Source of the DNA: Spartobacteria bacterium
Lineage (GTDB): Bacteria; Verrucomicrobiota; Verrucomicrobiia; Chthoniobacterales; Chthoniobacteraceae
Direction: 5' to 3'
DNA: 64,000 nucleotides
NCBI GenBank assembly: GCA_021324395.1
Contig: JAJPJG010000012.1
Location: forward strand, 1-64,000
Shown: piece by piece, positions 54,501 through 62,845 of the stretch
Position numbering within the stretch: position 1 is the stretch's first letter
How the letters are laid out: each line of letters begins with the position of its first letter
Made by a program: the position numbers and the translations under genes
Notes under the pieces: generated by a model
Told to the model about the DNA's origin: nothing
Databases searched by the model: none
Seen by the model: the letters and a program-made list of their open reading frames with translations, nothing else

Positions 54501-55983
54501 CGCGACTGCTGCCGCGGAACGCGAAAAACTCGCGGCGCAATTGTCCGATGCGCAGCGCGATCAAAGCCGGCAAGTCGACGATCTTGCGAAGGAACGCGAC
54601 GCGCTCGCGGCAGCGCGCGACAAGGCGGTGCAGCAATTGCGAGAACTGCGGAAGGAATCGAAAGAGCAGGCGGATGCGCTTAGCAAGCAGTTGTATAATG
54701 TTTTCGAAGAGCGCAAAGCCGCGCTCGCCGAACTCGACGCGACGCGCGAAGATGCGACGCAACGCATCGCGGCTCTCAACGCGGAATTTGAAGAGCAGGT
54801 CGAGCAAATCGCGGAGAGCCGGGACCAGCTTACCGTTCGCATCGTGCAAATGGAAAATGCGCAGCGCCAGCAGATCGAAGCGCTACGCGCCGAATATGAG
54901 CAGCGCATGGCGGAGCTGCGCAACAACGCCGGCCAGACTGCGCGCGAGAAGGAACAGACGCAGGCGGAGCTTGCGAAATCGCGCGAGCAGCAGAAACAGG
55001 CGGAGCAAACGCTCGCCGGGTTGGAGCGTGTTCGCGAAGAGCAGCAAAAGCAGATCGATGCGCTCAATGGCGACCGCCAACAGATGAGCGCGCAAATTTC
55101 AAAACTCGAAAATACGCATCGCGAAGAAGTGCAAAAATTGAACGCGGAATTCGAAAAACGCGTGGCGTCATTGAGCGCGAACAGCAGCGAAGCGGCGCGC
55201 GAAAAAGAAAGTGCGCTGGCTGAAGCTGCGAAGGCGCGCGCGGAACACGACGAGATTTTGCGCAAACAGGAGACGCTCGCGAGCGAGCTTGAGCAGCTCA
55301 AGCGCGACTACGAGCAGAAACTCGAGGACGCGAAGCAGGCGCACATTCAGGAGCTCGGAAATTTACGCGTGCAGCTCGACAAGGCGACGCGCGGCAAGGA
55401 CGACGGCTCGAAAAAAATCGCGCAAGCCATGGCGGAAAAACAAAAGGAAATCGACGCGCTCACGCGCACGCGCGACCAGCTTCTCAACGAAAAAGATGCG
55501 GAGCTCGCGAAGATTCGCGGCGGTCAACAACAACTCGATCAGGCGCTCGCGGACGAGCGCAAACGCGTCGCCGACTTGCGCGAGCAAATGACGGAGCTAA
55601 AGCGTGAGCGCAAACTGGAGGCGAATGCGCTGGCCGAAAATTTCAACGCGTTGATGCGCGAGCGCGACCAGCTTTTGACGAAGCTGCAGGAGGAAATCGC
55701 CGAGCACAAATTGCACATCGAGAAAATGAACGTCGATCGCGACGCCGCGCTGCAGCAAGCTCTCGCGGACGCGCGCGAAAAGCACGAGGAGCGCGCACAC
55801 CAGGTCGAGGAATTGATCCGCGTGCAGGAGGAACTCGCGAGCCAGCGCGATGAAGCGCTGCGAAAAATCGAGGAGCTCACCACCGAGCGCGATGCGATCA
55901 TTCGCGAACGCGAAGAGCTGATGAACCTGCCGCGCGTGCGCCCGATGAACGTGCCCCCGCCGTCGATCGGCGGCGAGAAATAG
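48571..55983 (+). CDS. Giant coiled-coil protein with N-terminal eight-unit motif array
   Basis: A 2,470-residue protein with no signal peptide or membrane segment, so probably cytoplasmic. Residues 1-250 hold eight copies of a short strand-plus-helix motif (h-x-h-x-L-x-x-h-h-x-x-h-P; at about 12-29, 39-54, 56-71, 80-97, 161-177, 188-204, 206-222, 232-247), arranged as two sets of four. From about 255 to 2,440 it is almost continuous coiled coil, rich in Glu, Gln, Lys, Arg and Ala. The coil is built of cassettes ending in a DHKK/AHKK-like element; between residues 622 and 1,243 their lengths are 54, 54, 54, 43, 76, 76, 69, 69, 69 and 58. The tail is short and Pro-rich. If extended it could span roughly 0.3 micrometre. 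I do not recognise a family; structural roles (cytoskeleton, chromosome or envelope organisation) are guesses. Confidence 0.88.
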   Translation: MGNQEKAPPEKEIVLDLGDVLQRVPPEYLKPGPHDLKKKIRFKFGDIADFMAAGRTTMPLSRLAKVCPDVFKPEAGAKEDVNVVFPWQKVFGQIPASALKNDLRAEQKPRVENRPAMPFEMFPPRRPMIEPTMPLPSNAKALPAQEKIESNGEVEALAHGEIHLSLGAIIEELPADLRGKIEKLVEEHMRVMLPLERIEPQLASGKVEISMSEFITALPETFKGFFHANDPRKVAIPLTEIFANLPDHGTIARSKSVREQMVALQLTKASQEAAAKTTDELSKKLVEATAQIDKLSKERDAMLKQREELSTQLARLKEELAMRGEPDAETTRLSGLVQQKDTLLKERDTQLMQLNERLDLEREQHMALVKERDNALRERQELVDQVHQLKAAHLKEVDAVSHRSDAVVKGKDDALSRLAESLETQKKQLKSFTWERDNAIRERDAAASELAQSKAEYKKQSDALRQTHKKQIETLSEDYNKQLGQLSAEHTKQIEALRVDHKKRVDAFMQERTQALNERDQINAQLARAREDHAAQIKNLTADYKRQIDALTQDHKKTLDAILHQRDNLTKERDNLNAQLAQARDMHKKQLAAMLQQRDDIARERDVASTQLRQLRDEHKKGVETLNANFAKQLAAVRADHEKEIVSLNKLRDDINREREALATELVESEKDHQKQIEMLAGDHRKHIASLEEDYNKRAAALNEQREEIVRQRDATATELQQTREDHKKLVESINERHRQELDAITLDYKKRSDELSQQRDSVIGERDSVAFQLAQAIEAHKKQVDLLTADHRKHIESLDHQRDQIIGEREQLAAQLVALEQAHKQQLEQIRLDQHEQIEGLTGEHKKQVESLMQEQQTQIAELRAEHEKAVAALNQQRANVEREKGDVLAQLAQTKEDHKKALAAAADETKRQLESLSQTHREKTDALMLEQRRELEVLRTEHQRQLETAKAQREAIIREKEQVLRDLAQVREDHKKALTDAQENYRQQVDALKQAQKKQIEALAADQKKQIELLNQKQQEQRAALIGEKEQVVAQLAQTREAHKQELAAAEQRTREQLASLELTHKQRLEALSADHKKQIDALNAKHHELRLALTQEKEQIAAQLAQARNDHKAALQVADEKARQQLAELDRKHDVQLEKLGAEHQKQIDALNQKLHEQRLTLTQEKEHALALLSQAKEEHKKSLLAEEEKGRQHLAKLSQMHKLQIEALTNDQRKQIEAVSREKEKIAAELAKAREEQREALAAAAEQQKKRLEAITADFKKQLDALSQKHALEIEALRAESAKQAETFANERAAFAREKEALNALLKTTREENERKIAALQIEHEKQVVTINDHHARELKTMSDDAREHIGSLTLQRDDLMRERDTASFQLTQAVEAHQKQLDILNADHARRLGEVTQQRDDLIQERDKLVAQLDAARAEHKQQFESLAEAHRHQLATHDAEHQRQLSLVIEQRTGIERERDELVQQLAQTREAHKKQGELLSQDHRKQLETVEANHQAKLRALSDEHQKQIEIVTRQRDEIAAEKTALVTSLNKANEDHQRIVESLRQDRDQQIEALRNGHAKQLDALRAQHEQTIRERDKIAAELSQARDAHAADREALLAESTRIADELADTNAQHQNQIQVLTAKHGNEVATLRQEHEKALANAVHQREAIIRERDALAADLHAAREDHAKKFDAVISQRDTATRDREELLEIFNQAAEDHEKALSDAKADREKLAAELARAREEHEKQLATAHAATEKTSAELTRVRRDYKGQVEQLSEQLLGLTRERDEVTAHFAKTTEDYQNELQALTQQRDAIEREREKALAEMAQSKDQRLRQISQLEQQLHAVSEQRDALARENEQTVARLNQALAEQRQQLAALEENHKQSLADANAQRDRVAKAADELHARLLALTNERDEIAKTREQIAAELSATVAKFEEQLRAAAGEHAKRAIALQHERDEFAQRLQSEIDARRQQIESLKAAHANELATAAAEREKLAAQLSDAQRDQSRQVDDLAKERDALAAARDKAVQQLRELRKESKEQADALSKQLYNVFEERKAALAELDATREDATQRIAALNAEFEEQVEQIAESRDQLTVRIVQMENAQRQQIEALRAEYEQRMAELRNNAGQTAREKEQTQAELAKSREQQKQAEQTLAGLERVREEQQKQIDALNGDRQQMSAQISKLENTHREEVQKLNAEFEKRVASLSANSSEAAREKESALAEAAKARAEHDEILRKQETLASELEQLKRDYEQKLEDAKQAHIQELGNLRVQLDKATRGKDDGSKKIAQAMAEKQKEIDALTRTRDQLLNEKDAELAKIRGGQQQLDQALADERKRVADLREQMTELKRERKLEANALAENFNALMRERDQLLTKLQEEIAEHKLHIEKMNVDRDAALQQALADAREKHEERAHQVEELIRVQEELASQRDEALRKIEELTTERDAIIREREELMNLPRVRPMNVPPPSIGGEK

Positions 55984-55989
55984 CACGCG

Positions 55990-56601
55990 TTATTTCCGCA
56001 GCAGCTTCATGTCGCGGAGCGCCTGCTGCGCGAAATAGCTCTCGGGATATTGCGCGACGACGTTTTCGTAAGCACGTTTCGCGTCGTCGATTTTTCCTTT
56101 TGCGCGGAGCAGATTTGCCTGCGCGAGCGCGGCGATCGGCGCGCTGTAGCTATCGGGAAATTTCGTCGTGACCTGCTGATACGTGTCGGCGGCTTCGTCC
56201 GTTTTTCCCGCGGCCTCGAGCGTTTGGCCTAGACTGAGCCAGCCGGTGCTCGCCAGCGGATGCTTTTCAAACTGTTGTGTAAACGTCCGCAATGCCGCGA
56301 TTGCGTCGTCATATTTTTGATCGTCGCGCAGTTGCTTCGCGAGCAGCAGATAGGCGTCGCCTGCGGCAACGGTGCGCGGATATTTTTCGATCACCTGCCG
56401 GTAATCTTCCGGTTTCGCAGCCTGCGCAAGCGCAGTGCTGGCAGCGGCGGCGCGTTGCTCGGACGTGTATTGGTAGGTCGCGAAGATGACGAGCGCGGCG
56501 ATGACCAGACCGGCATAAAGGATGATTTTGCTTTTGTGTTGTTCCCAAAAAACGTGCGCTTCGAAGGCGTGATCGGGGGCGACTTCAGACTCGGTCGGCA
56601 T
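55990..56601 (-). CDS. YfgM-like membrane-anchored TPR protein
   Basis: A 203-residue protein with a cytoplasmic N terminus, one transmembrane helix (about 25-43, SKIILYAGLVIAALVIFATY) and four periplasmic TPR units (KYPRTVAAGDAYLLLAKQL, AIAALRTFTQQFEKHPLA, TDEAADTYQQVTTKFPDSY, IDDAKRAYENVVAQYPESYF). This is the architecture of YfgM/BamD-like proteins that work near the Sec translocon or in outer-membrane assembly. The ATG at 56601 gives the compact form. Its stop codon lies 6 bp from the convergent giant-protein stop. Confidence 0.82.
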   Translation of the reverse strand: MPTESEVAPDHAFEAHVFWEQHKSKIILYAGLVIAALVIFATYQYTSEQRAAAASTALAQAAKPEDYRQVIEKYPRTVAAGDAYLLLAKQLRDDQKYDDAIAALRTFTQQFEKHPLASTGWLSLGQTLEAAGKTDEAADTYQQVTTKFPDSYSAPIAALAQANLLRAKGKIDDAKRAYENVVAQYPESYFAQQALRDMKLLRK

Positions 56602-56705
56602 AAGTCGCGGTAAAGTTCCAGAGCAGCCGCATAAAGACAAGGATTTTGGCGCAAAATGCGTTGCCCGCGGCGCACTCCGCACGTATAAAGGCGGGCTCCA
56701 CTTTT

Positions 56706-56861
56706 ATGGGAAAACAATACAATAAAGTCCTCAAGCGCCGCCGTCTCAAAGCATATCGCGACCGGAAAAAAGAAGCAGCGAAAGCCGCTGCGAAGCCGAA
56801 GCCAAAAGCACGTGCGAAAAAAACCGTTGCTGCTCCCGCCGAGTCCGCCCCCGCGGCTTAA
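56706..56861 (+). CDS. Very small, highly basic protein of unknown function
   Basis: A 51-residue protein: an N-terminal MGKQYNKVLKRRRLKAYRDR block, a Lys/Ala/Pro stretch and an Ala-rich end. About a third of the residues are Lys or Arg, so nucleic-acid or ribosome binding is likely. The ATG at 56706 is preferred over an in-frame ATG 60 bp upstream that adds 20 residues with no visible pattern. The gene is 49 bp upstream of gyrA and may be co-transcribed with it. It resembles small ribosomal-protein-like tails, but I cannot name a family. Confidence 0.7.
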   Translation: MGKQYNKVLKRRRLKAYRDRKKEAAKAAAKPKPKARAKKTVAAPAESAPAA

Positions 56862-56910
56862 TCCTGCGGCGCGAACTCGCGCCAATCTGTCGGTCTTTTT
56901 TTAACCACCC

Positions 56911-59496
56911 GTGTATACCCAAAACGAAAAAGTCGAAAAAATAAATGTGGCCGAGGAGATGTCGAAGTCGTTTCTCGACTACTCGATGTCCGTCATCATC
57001 TCGCGCGCGCTGCCCGATGCGCGGGACGGCCTGAAGCCGAGCCAGCGGCGCATTCTTTACGCGATGCATGATCTGTCGCTGTTCCCCAATCGGCAGCATC
57101 GTAAGTGTGCGAAGATTTGCGGCGATACTTCGGGAAACTACCACCCGCACGGCGAGGCGGTGATTTATCCGACGCTTGTTCACATGGCGCAGCCGTGGGC
57201 GATGCGCGAGAGGCTCGTCGACGGGCAGGGAAATTTCGGCTCGGTCGAGGGCGACCCACCGGCGGCGATGCGTTATACCGAGGCGCGCATGACGCATCTC
57301 GGCGCGGCGTTGATGGAGGACATGGACAAAGACACAGTCGACTTTGTCCCGAACTACGATGAGACGCGCACGGAACCGACGGTATTTCCGGCGGCGTTTC
57401 CGAACCTGCTCGTCAACGGCGGCACCGGCATTGCGGTCGGCATGGCGACGAACATTCCGCCGCACAATCTCGGTGAAATCATCGACGGCATCTGTGCGCA
57501 AATCGACGACCCGGACATCACGATCGAGGGCTTGATGCAATTTGTGAAGGGGCCGGATTTTCCGACCGGCTGCATGCTGTGCGGGCTCGCAGGCATCAAG
57601 CAATATTTTCAAACTGGCCGCGGAAGTTTAAAAGTTCGTGGCAAAGCCGGCGTCGAGGAACTCAAGGGTGGTCGCGAGCAAATCGTCATCACCGAGATTC
57701 CGTATAACGTAAACCGCGCGACGCTCGTGGAGCGAGTCGCGCAGTTGGTGAACGAAAAAATCCTCACCGACATTTCTGCAATCCGTGACGAGTCGGACGA
57801 AAACACGCGTGTTGTCATCGAGCTTAAGCGCGATGCGAACCCGAAAATCGTCATCAACAATCTCTACAAGCACACCGCGCTCGAATCGTCGTTCGCGGTG
57901 ACGATGCTCGCGATCGATCACGGCAAACCGAAGCTGCTTTCGCTAAAGGAAGCGATCGCGTGCTTCATCGAGCATCGGCGCGAAGTCGTGTTGCGCCGCA
58001 CGCGTTTCCTTTTAAAACAAGCGGAAGATCGCGCGGAACTGCTCGAGGGTTATCTCATTGCACTGGCGCGGATGGATGAATTCATTCGCATCATTCGCGA
58101 ATCGGCAAATCGCGACGAAGCACGCATCAAGCTACTCGCGTTTGAATTCACCCGCCGACAGGTCGAGCAGATCGGCATTTTGATCCGCAGCGATGCGCGG
58201 CTGGTCGATGGTCAGTATCAATTCAGCGAACGCCAGGCGAACGCGATTCTTGATTTGCGGCTGTATCAACTCACCGGGCTCGAGCGCGAAAAAATCATCA
58301 CCGAATACAAGGAACTGATTGAGACGATCAAAGACCTTGTCGACATCCTCGCGAAAGAAAAACGCGTGATGAAAATCATCAAGGACGAACTTGCCGAGGT
58401 GAGAAAGAAATGGGCCACACCGCGTCTAACGCAGCTCGTTCCCGACGAAGGCGAGATCAACATGGAAGATCTCATCGCGAACGAAGGCACGATCATCACC
58501 ATCACGCATGGCGGCTTCATCAAACGCACCGCCGTCAGCTCGTATCGCGCGCAACGTCGCGGTGGAAAAGGCGTCATCGGCATGCAAACGCGCGAAGGCG
58601 CGACCGAGGCGGAGGAGGGTGATTTCGTCGAACATCTTTTCACGGCGACCACGCACGATTACCTGATGTTTTTCACGCAGCAGGGCCGTTGTTACGTCGA
58701 AAAAGTTTACGAAATTCCCGAGATGGGTCGCGCGGCCAAAGGGCGCTCGATCGCCAATTTCCTCGAGCTGCGCAGCGACGAAAAAATCGCGGCGACGATC
58801 CGGATTCAATCCAATGTTACCGGCACCGGCGCAAATGTCGTGGACAACACATGGGATGAAAACCTGCACGTCGTCTTCGCCGCGCGTTCGGGCATCGTCA
58901 AAAAATCGAATCTCTCCGATTTTAAAAACATCCGCAAAGGCGGCATCATTGCCGTGCAAATCGAGGAAGGCGATTGCCTCATCAACGCAAAGCTCACGAG
59001 CGGTCATGACGAAATCGTTTTGATCACGAAAGACGGCATGAGCATTCGCTTCAGCGAAGAACAACTGCGCGATCAGGGCCGCAACACCGTTGGCGTATGG
59101 GGCATCCGGCCGGAGAAACGCGATCACGTCGTGGACATGGCGCTCGTCAACAACGATGCGATGCTATTGGTCGCGGGCGAAAACGGCATCGGCAAACGCA
59201 CCGCATTCGAGGAATACCGTCTCCAGTCACGCGGCGGCAAAGGCATCATCACAATGAAGACCGGCGAAAAAACCGGCGATGTTGTCGGTGCGCTCACCGT
59301 GCGCGACACCGACGAGCTGATGTTGATCACGAACAAAGGCCAGATGGTCCGCACGCGCGTGAAAGAAATCCGCGAGACGGGCCGCAACGCGCAAGGCGTA
59401 AAATTGATCGACTTGAAAGGCGGCGAAAAGCTGCAAGCCATCGCGCCGGTCGTCAGCCAGGAAGAAGAAGATAGCGTCGAAAACGTCGAGAGCTAG
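56911..59496 (+). CDS. gyrA: DNA gyrase subunit A
   Basis: An 861-residue gyrase A subunit. Catalytic Tyr122 lies in AMRYTEARM, and the C-terminal pinwheel carries the gyrase-specific GyrA box QRRGGKG at 548-554, which separates it from ParC. The quinolone-binding helix reads [11 protein letters not shown]: Ala83 and Pro87 replace the Ser83 and Asp87 of E. coli (the numbering coincides). The start is GTG at 56911. A stable 6-bp hairpin (56868-56883) lies upstream. gyrB is not in the window. Confidence 0.96.
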   Translation: MYTQNEKVEKINVAEEMSKSFLDYSMSVIISRALPDARDGLKPSQRRILYAMHDLSLFPNRQHRKCAKICGDTSGNYHPHGEAVIYPTLVHMAQPWAMRERLVDGQGNFGSVEGDPPAAMRYTEARMTHLGAALMEDMDKDTVDFVPNYDETRTEPTVFPAAFPNLLVNGGTGIAVGMATNIPPHNLGEIIDGICAQIDDPDITIEGLMQFVKGPDFPTGCMLCGLAGIKQYFQTGRGSLKVRGKAGVEELKGGREQIVITEIPYNVNRATLVERVAQLVNEKILTDISAIRDESDENTRVVIELKRDANPKIVINNLYKHTALESSFAVTMLAIDHGKPKLLSLKEAIACFIEHRREVVLRRTRFLLKQAEDRAELLEGYLIALARMDEFIRIIRESANRDEARIKLLAFEFTRRQVEQIGILIRSDARLVDGQYQFSERQANAILDLRLYQLTGLEREKIITEYKELIETIKDLVDILAKEKRVMKIIKDELAEVRKKWATPRLTQLVPDEGEINMEDLIANEGTIITITHGGFIKRTAVSSYRAQRRGGKGVIGMQTREGATEAEEGDFVEHLFTATTHDYLMFFTQQGRCYVEKVYEIPEMGRAAKGRSIANFLELRSDEKIAATIRIQSNVTGTGANVVDNTWDENLHVVFAARSGIVKKSNLSDFKNIRKGGIIAVQIEEGDCLINAKLTSGHDEIVLITKDGMSIRFSEEQLRDQGRNTVGVWGIRPEKRDHVVDMALVNNDAMLLVAGENGIGKRTAFEEYRLQSRGGKGIITMKTGEKTGDVVGALTVRDTDELMLITNKGQMVRTRVKEIRETGRNAQGVKLIDLKGGEKLQAIAPVVSQEEEDSVENVES

Positions 59497-59547
59497 CGCG
59501 CCTACGCACAATCGCGCATTGGCACGCGAACCGCTTTTTGAGACGGT

Positions 59548-61173
59548 GTGCGGAAGTTTCCTGTCATGCTGTCTTTGTTTCTCGCGCCCCTGATTGCGTT
59601 GGGCGGAATCATTCCGCTCATCGGCGAACCGCCGGGAATGCCGGAAGTCGGCAGCACGCAAATCGCGTTCGGTCGCTGGGGTCCGACTTCGATCAAATAC
59701 AACGGCACCGAGTTTTTGTCGGACGGCTGGACTTATATCGATTACGCGAAATTCAAAGATACGAGCGGAAACGTCAGCGACGGAAGCAACACCAGCACGA
59801 CCACGACAGTGGACACGGACAGCGGTGTCGTTTCGCAAACTTATCCGTGGGGAATTGTGAAAACGAAATACGAAACAGCGGGTTCGCGCGTGAACATGAC
59901 CGTTTCGATTCGCAACGACTCGAGCAAAACGCTGGCGAGTTTCATGTTCATAATGCCGCGATTGCAATTCCCGCAAAAGCCCGCGGAATATGACGGCAAC
60001 ACGCCGCTGCTCGCGCACAATGCCGGCGAGCCGACCGCAGTGCCGATGAGCTACGGCAGCGGCACGATGGTGTTTGCGAATGAAGATGTCACACAGCCGT
60101 TGATCGCCGGTTTTCCGTGGGCGCTCGACCGGCCGACGAGCACGATTTTTCCGCTGATGGTGAACACCGGACGCGACGGTCGCTATCCGCCGAGTTTGCC
60201 TTTTGTCGATCGTCCGATTGTGTCCGGCGCGACGCTGCAATTCACGCTGTCGCTGCGGTTCGGCCCCGCTGGCTCGACGCTGGCGACGCTCGCGAACGAT
60301 GTGTTTCAAAATTTCGCGACGGCGTTCCCATTCAAGCTGCAATGGAGCGACCGCCGTCCCATCGGCTCGCTATTTCTCGCGACCTCCGCAACCGGCTGGC
60401 CGAAAAATCCGCGCGGATGGTTCGGCGACTCATCCATCGACGTGACGACATCGAGCGGCGTGGCAGCGCTGCAAAGCCGCCTGCTTGCGTATGCCGATAG
60501 CAGCATCGCGATTTTGAAATCAATGAACGCGCAAGGCGCGATCACGTGGGACGTCGAGGGCGAGCAGTATCCGCACGCGACCACTTACATCGGTGATCCG
60601 CGCATCGCGGAAAAACTCGCGCCCGAACTGGAGGGAGTGCTCGATCGTTACTTTCAAAAATTCCGCGATGCCGGCTTGCGCGTCGGCGTCACGTTGCGTC
60701 CGCAACAATTTGCCGTCACATCGGGCGGCGCGTCGCAAAACGAAGTCACCGACCCGGCGCAGCAGCTCATCGACAAAATCACCTATGCGAAAAATCGCTG
60801 GGGCTGCACGTTGTTTTACATCGATTCGAATGGTGATCCGAATGACCCGATCGACGCCGCATTCATCGAGCGCGTCGCAGCCGCATTCCCCGACGTGCTG
60901 CTGATTCCCGAATCGCAAAACACGCGCTACTACTCGACCACCGCACCGTATGACGAATTGCGCATGGGCGTAACCGGCACACCGGCAAGCGTGCAGCGCA
61001 TTTATCCGGGCGCTGTCACGGTGCTGAATATCGCCGACGGCGACCTCGACGGAAAACACGATGCGGTGCTAAGCGCAGTGCGACGCGGCGACATTCTGCT
61101 TTTTCGCGCGTGGTTCAACGATTCCGCGAACGCGAAAGTCAAAGCCATTTACGACGCTGCGGCGCAAAATTGA
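59548..61173 (+). CDS. Secreted glycoside-hydrolase-like protein of unknown family
   Basis: A 541-residue exported protein. With the GTG at 59548 the N terminus is a signal peptide (RKFPVMLSLFLAPLIALGG). Residues 30-270 are beta-rich, like a supersandwich domain. Residues 280-530 look like a TIM barrel: ITWDVEGEQYPHATTY at a strand end, RVGVTLRPQQF, and TLFYIDSNGDPND. The Asp/Glu at these strand ends are candidate catalytic acids. I cannot assign a CAZy family. It follows gyrA by 51 bp. Confidence 0.7.
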   Translation: MRKFPVMLSLFLAPLIALGGIIPLIGEPPGMPEVGSTQIAFGRWGPTSIKYNGTEFLSDGWTYIDYAKFKDTSGNVSDGSNTSTTTTVDTDSGVVSQTYPWGIVKTKYETAGSRVNMTVSIRNDSSKTLASFMFIMPRLQFPQKPAEYDGNTPLLAHNAGEPTAVPMSYGSGTMVFANEDVTQPLIAGFPWALDRPTSTIFPLMVNTGRDGRYPPSLPFVDRPIVSGATLQFTLSLRFGPAGSTLATLANDVFQNFATAFPFKLQWSDRRPIGSLFLATSATGWPKNPRGWFGDSSIDVTTSSGVAALQSRLLAYADSSIAILKSMNAQGAITWDVEGEQYPHATTYIGDPRIAEKLAPELEGVLDRYFQKFRDAGLRVGVTLRPQQFAVTSGGASQNEVTDPAQQLIDKITYAKNRWGCTLFYIDSNGDPNDPIDAAFIERVAAAFPDVLLIPESQNTRYYSTTAPYDELRMGVTGTPASVQRIYPGAVTVLNIADGDLDGKHDAVLSAVRRGDILLFRAWFNDSANAKVKAIYDAAAQN

Positions 61174-61209
61174 TCGCGGCTTGCCCGCTCATTTGTCATC
61201 CATTGAGCG

Positions 61210-61557
61210 ATGTCAAAACTCGACGAAGGTCTCGCCAAAGCCGGCATCGCGGGCGCGCAGAAACATTTGTTTGTCTGCATCGGGCCGGACTGCTGCGACA
61301 CGCGCGATGGCGAGGCGCTGTGGGAATTCATCAAGCAGCGTGTGCGTGAAACGCAGATCAGAGTGATGCGCACGAAAGCCGCCTGCTTCCGCATTTGCAC
61401 CGGCGGACCGTGGCTCGTCGTTTATCCCGACGGCATCTGGTATGGCGGCGTCACGCCTGAACGATTCGAGCGCATTTTGCAGGATCATTTGATCGGCGGC
61501 GAACCTGTGCGCGAGTGGATTGCGGCGCGGAATGATTTAAAAACGGAAGAGTCGTAG
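61210..61557 (+). CDS. Thioredoxin-fold (2Fe-2S) ferredoxin-like protein
   Basis: A 115-residue protein with four cysteines positioned as in thioredoxin-like 2Fe-2S ferredoxins: Cys23 and Cys28 (FVCIGPDCCD), Cys59 and Cys63 (ACFRICTGGP), followed by VVYPDGIWYGGV. An extra Cys29 is adjacent to Cys28. Family members transfer electrons in NADH-dehydrogenase- or nitrogenase-related contexts; here no partner oxidoreductase is nearby. Confidence 0.85.
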   Translation: MSKLDEGLAKAGIAGAQKHLFVCIGPDCCDTRDGEALWEFIKQRVRETQIRVMRTKAACFRICTGGPWLVVYPDGIWYGGVTPERFERILQDHLIGGEPVREWIAARNDLKTEES

Positions 61558-61588
61558 CCTCTGGCGCGCGGATTGCTTTCCATCAGCC

Positions 61589-62785
61589 ATGCCGGAGCCC
61601 AGTTTCAAAATATGCATGGCGATCAGCGCCACCGTCGTCGCGGCGACTTGCGCGCTTTTTTGGCCGCGTGATGACAAACCCGAAATTCCCGCGCCCGCCT
61701 CGCCTGCGCCGGTCCACGCCGCTGCCGCGAAGCCGGAGCCGAAACCCGAAGTCGCAAAAACGGAATCGAAAACCGAGCAGCCGCTCGCGCTCGATCTCAC
61801 CAGTGCGATTCGCGAAAACCGCATCCGCGTCGAATTGCGCGGCAATGGCAAGGACAAGCTGGCTTTCGTCGCGCATAACAACGGCGCGCAACCGATTCGC
61901 CTGCATCTCGCAGCCGGACAGCTTTTCGCTTCGGATAAATCAACGGTCGCACTCGCACGTTCGCGCGACATCCAGGTCGAGCCGAATGCGCGCAAAAACG
62001 AAGACCTGCCGACGGTCGCGACGACCGCCGCCGCGCCAATCGGCGATGCCACCTTCAATCTCTCAGCCACAAAACTGCCGCGCCTCGACGCGTTCCTAGC
62101 ATACGTTGACGAGCATCCTGAGATTCCGCTCGCCGCAATCCAGACCGCGACGCTCGCGCTTACGGAAAACCTGCCCGTCAGCGCCTTTGCAAAATTCACC
62201 ACGCCGGACGGCGGCGCGAAAAGCCAGCTCGACACCAGCGCGTTCAAGGCCGACACGAGCGACATCATCGCCGCGCTCATCGCGTTGCGCGACTCCGGGC
62301 TCGATCAGAAACTCGCTCTCACCATTGATCCGCAGCTCAAAATCGAAGCGATGATCGATCCGCTCGCGCACGCCCTCGCGTTGCGCTACTACAGCATCGG
62401 CGACGAGTGGGCGTATTGGAAAAACGAGCTGCTCACGGGCAATCTCGCGACGCGCCACTACGCGCTTTACGGCATCGCGCGCTTTTATCCCGACGTTGCC
62501 GTGCAAATGCTGCCAACGTGGGCGCGCGCTGCACACACCAGCACGATCTTCCGCACCTCCGCGATCCAGGCGCTCGCGGAAACGCAGCGTCCCGAGGCGC
62601 TCACAGCGTTGCGCCAGCTCGAGACCGAACTCGGCGCTGCCACCGACCTCGGCAAAACCGCGCACATCGCCGCGAACTACCTCGACACGCAGTTCACCAA
62701 ATCCCCGGTGACAAAAATCAGCATCGCCTTCCGCGCGTCGAAACCGCTGCCCGAGCAAAAACCGGCGATCGCAGCGACGAACTGA
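61589..62785 (+). CDS. Membrane-anchored protein of unknown function with helical repeats
   Basis: A 398-residue protein with an N-terminal signal/anchor (about 8-25), a Pro/Ala/Lys linker (about 30-65), a beta-rich domain (about 70-210) and an alpha-helical, HEAT-like C-terminal part (about 225-380: IRHYALYGIARFYPDVAV-type helices, HTSTIFRTSAIQALAETQ). No catalytic motif is apparent. It lies in a rightward run after the ferredoxin-like gene and 60 bp before the small membrane protein cluster. Confidence 0.65.
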   Translation: MPEPSFKICMAISATVVAATCALFWPRDDKPEIPAPASPAPVHAAAAKPEPKPEVAKTESKTEQPLALDLTSAIRENRIRVELRGNGKDKLAFVAHNNGAQPIRLHLAAGQLFASDKSTVALARSRDIQVEPNARKNEDLPTVATTAAAPIGDATFNLSATKLPRLDAFLAYVDEHPEIPLAAIQTATLALTENLPVSAFAKFTTPDGGAKSQLDTSAFKADTSDIIAALIALRDSGLDQKLALTIDPQLKIEAMIDPLAHALALRYYSIGDEWAYWKNELLTGNLATRHYALYGIARFYPDVAVQMLPTWARAAHTSTIFRTSAIQALAETQRPEALTALRQLETELGAATDLGKTAHIAANYLDTQFTKSPVTKISIAFRASKPLPEQKPAIAATN

Positions 62786-62845
62786 TCGTTTCAAACGAGC
62801 AGCTTTTGCCTCGCGGATTGTTGAACGCGCTGGCAGCATCGCGCG

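Noticed and set aside
48579-55986. Many long antisense open frames opposite the giant coiled-coil gene
   Set aside because: They mirror the biased codon use of the sense frame (Glu/Gln/Arg/Ala codons lack reverse stops) and show no domains.
56868-56883. Rho-independent terminator between the basic protein and gyrA
   Set aside because: A 6-bp GC stem exists but the T-run begins 12 bases later, so it is not canonical; it may still be a leader hairpin.
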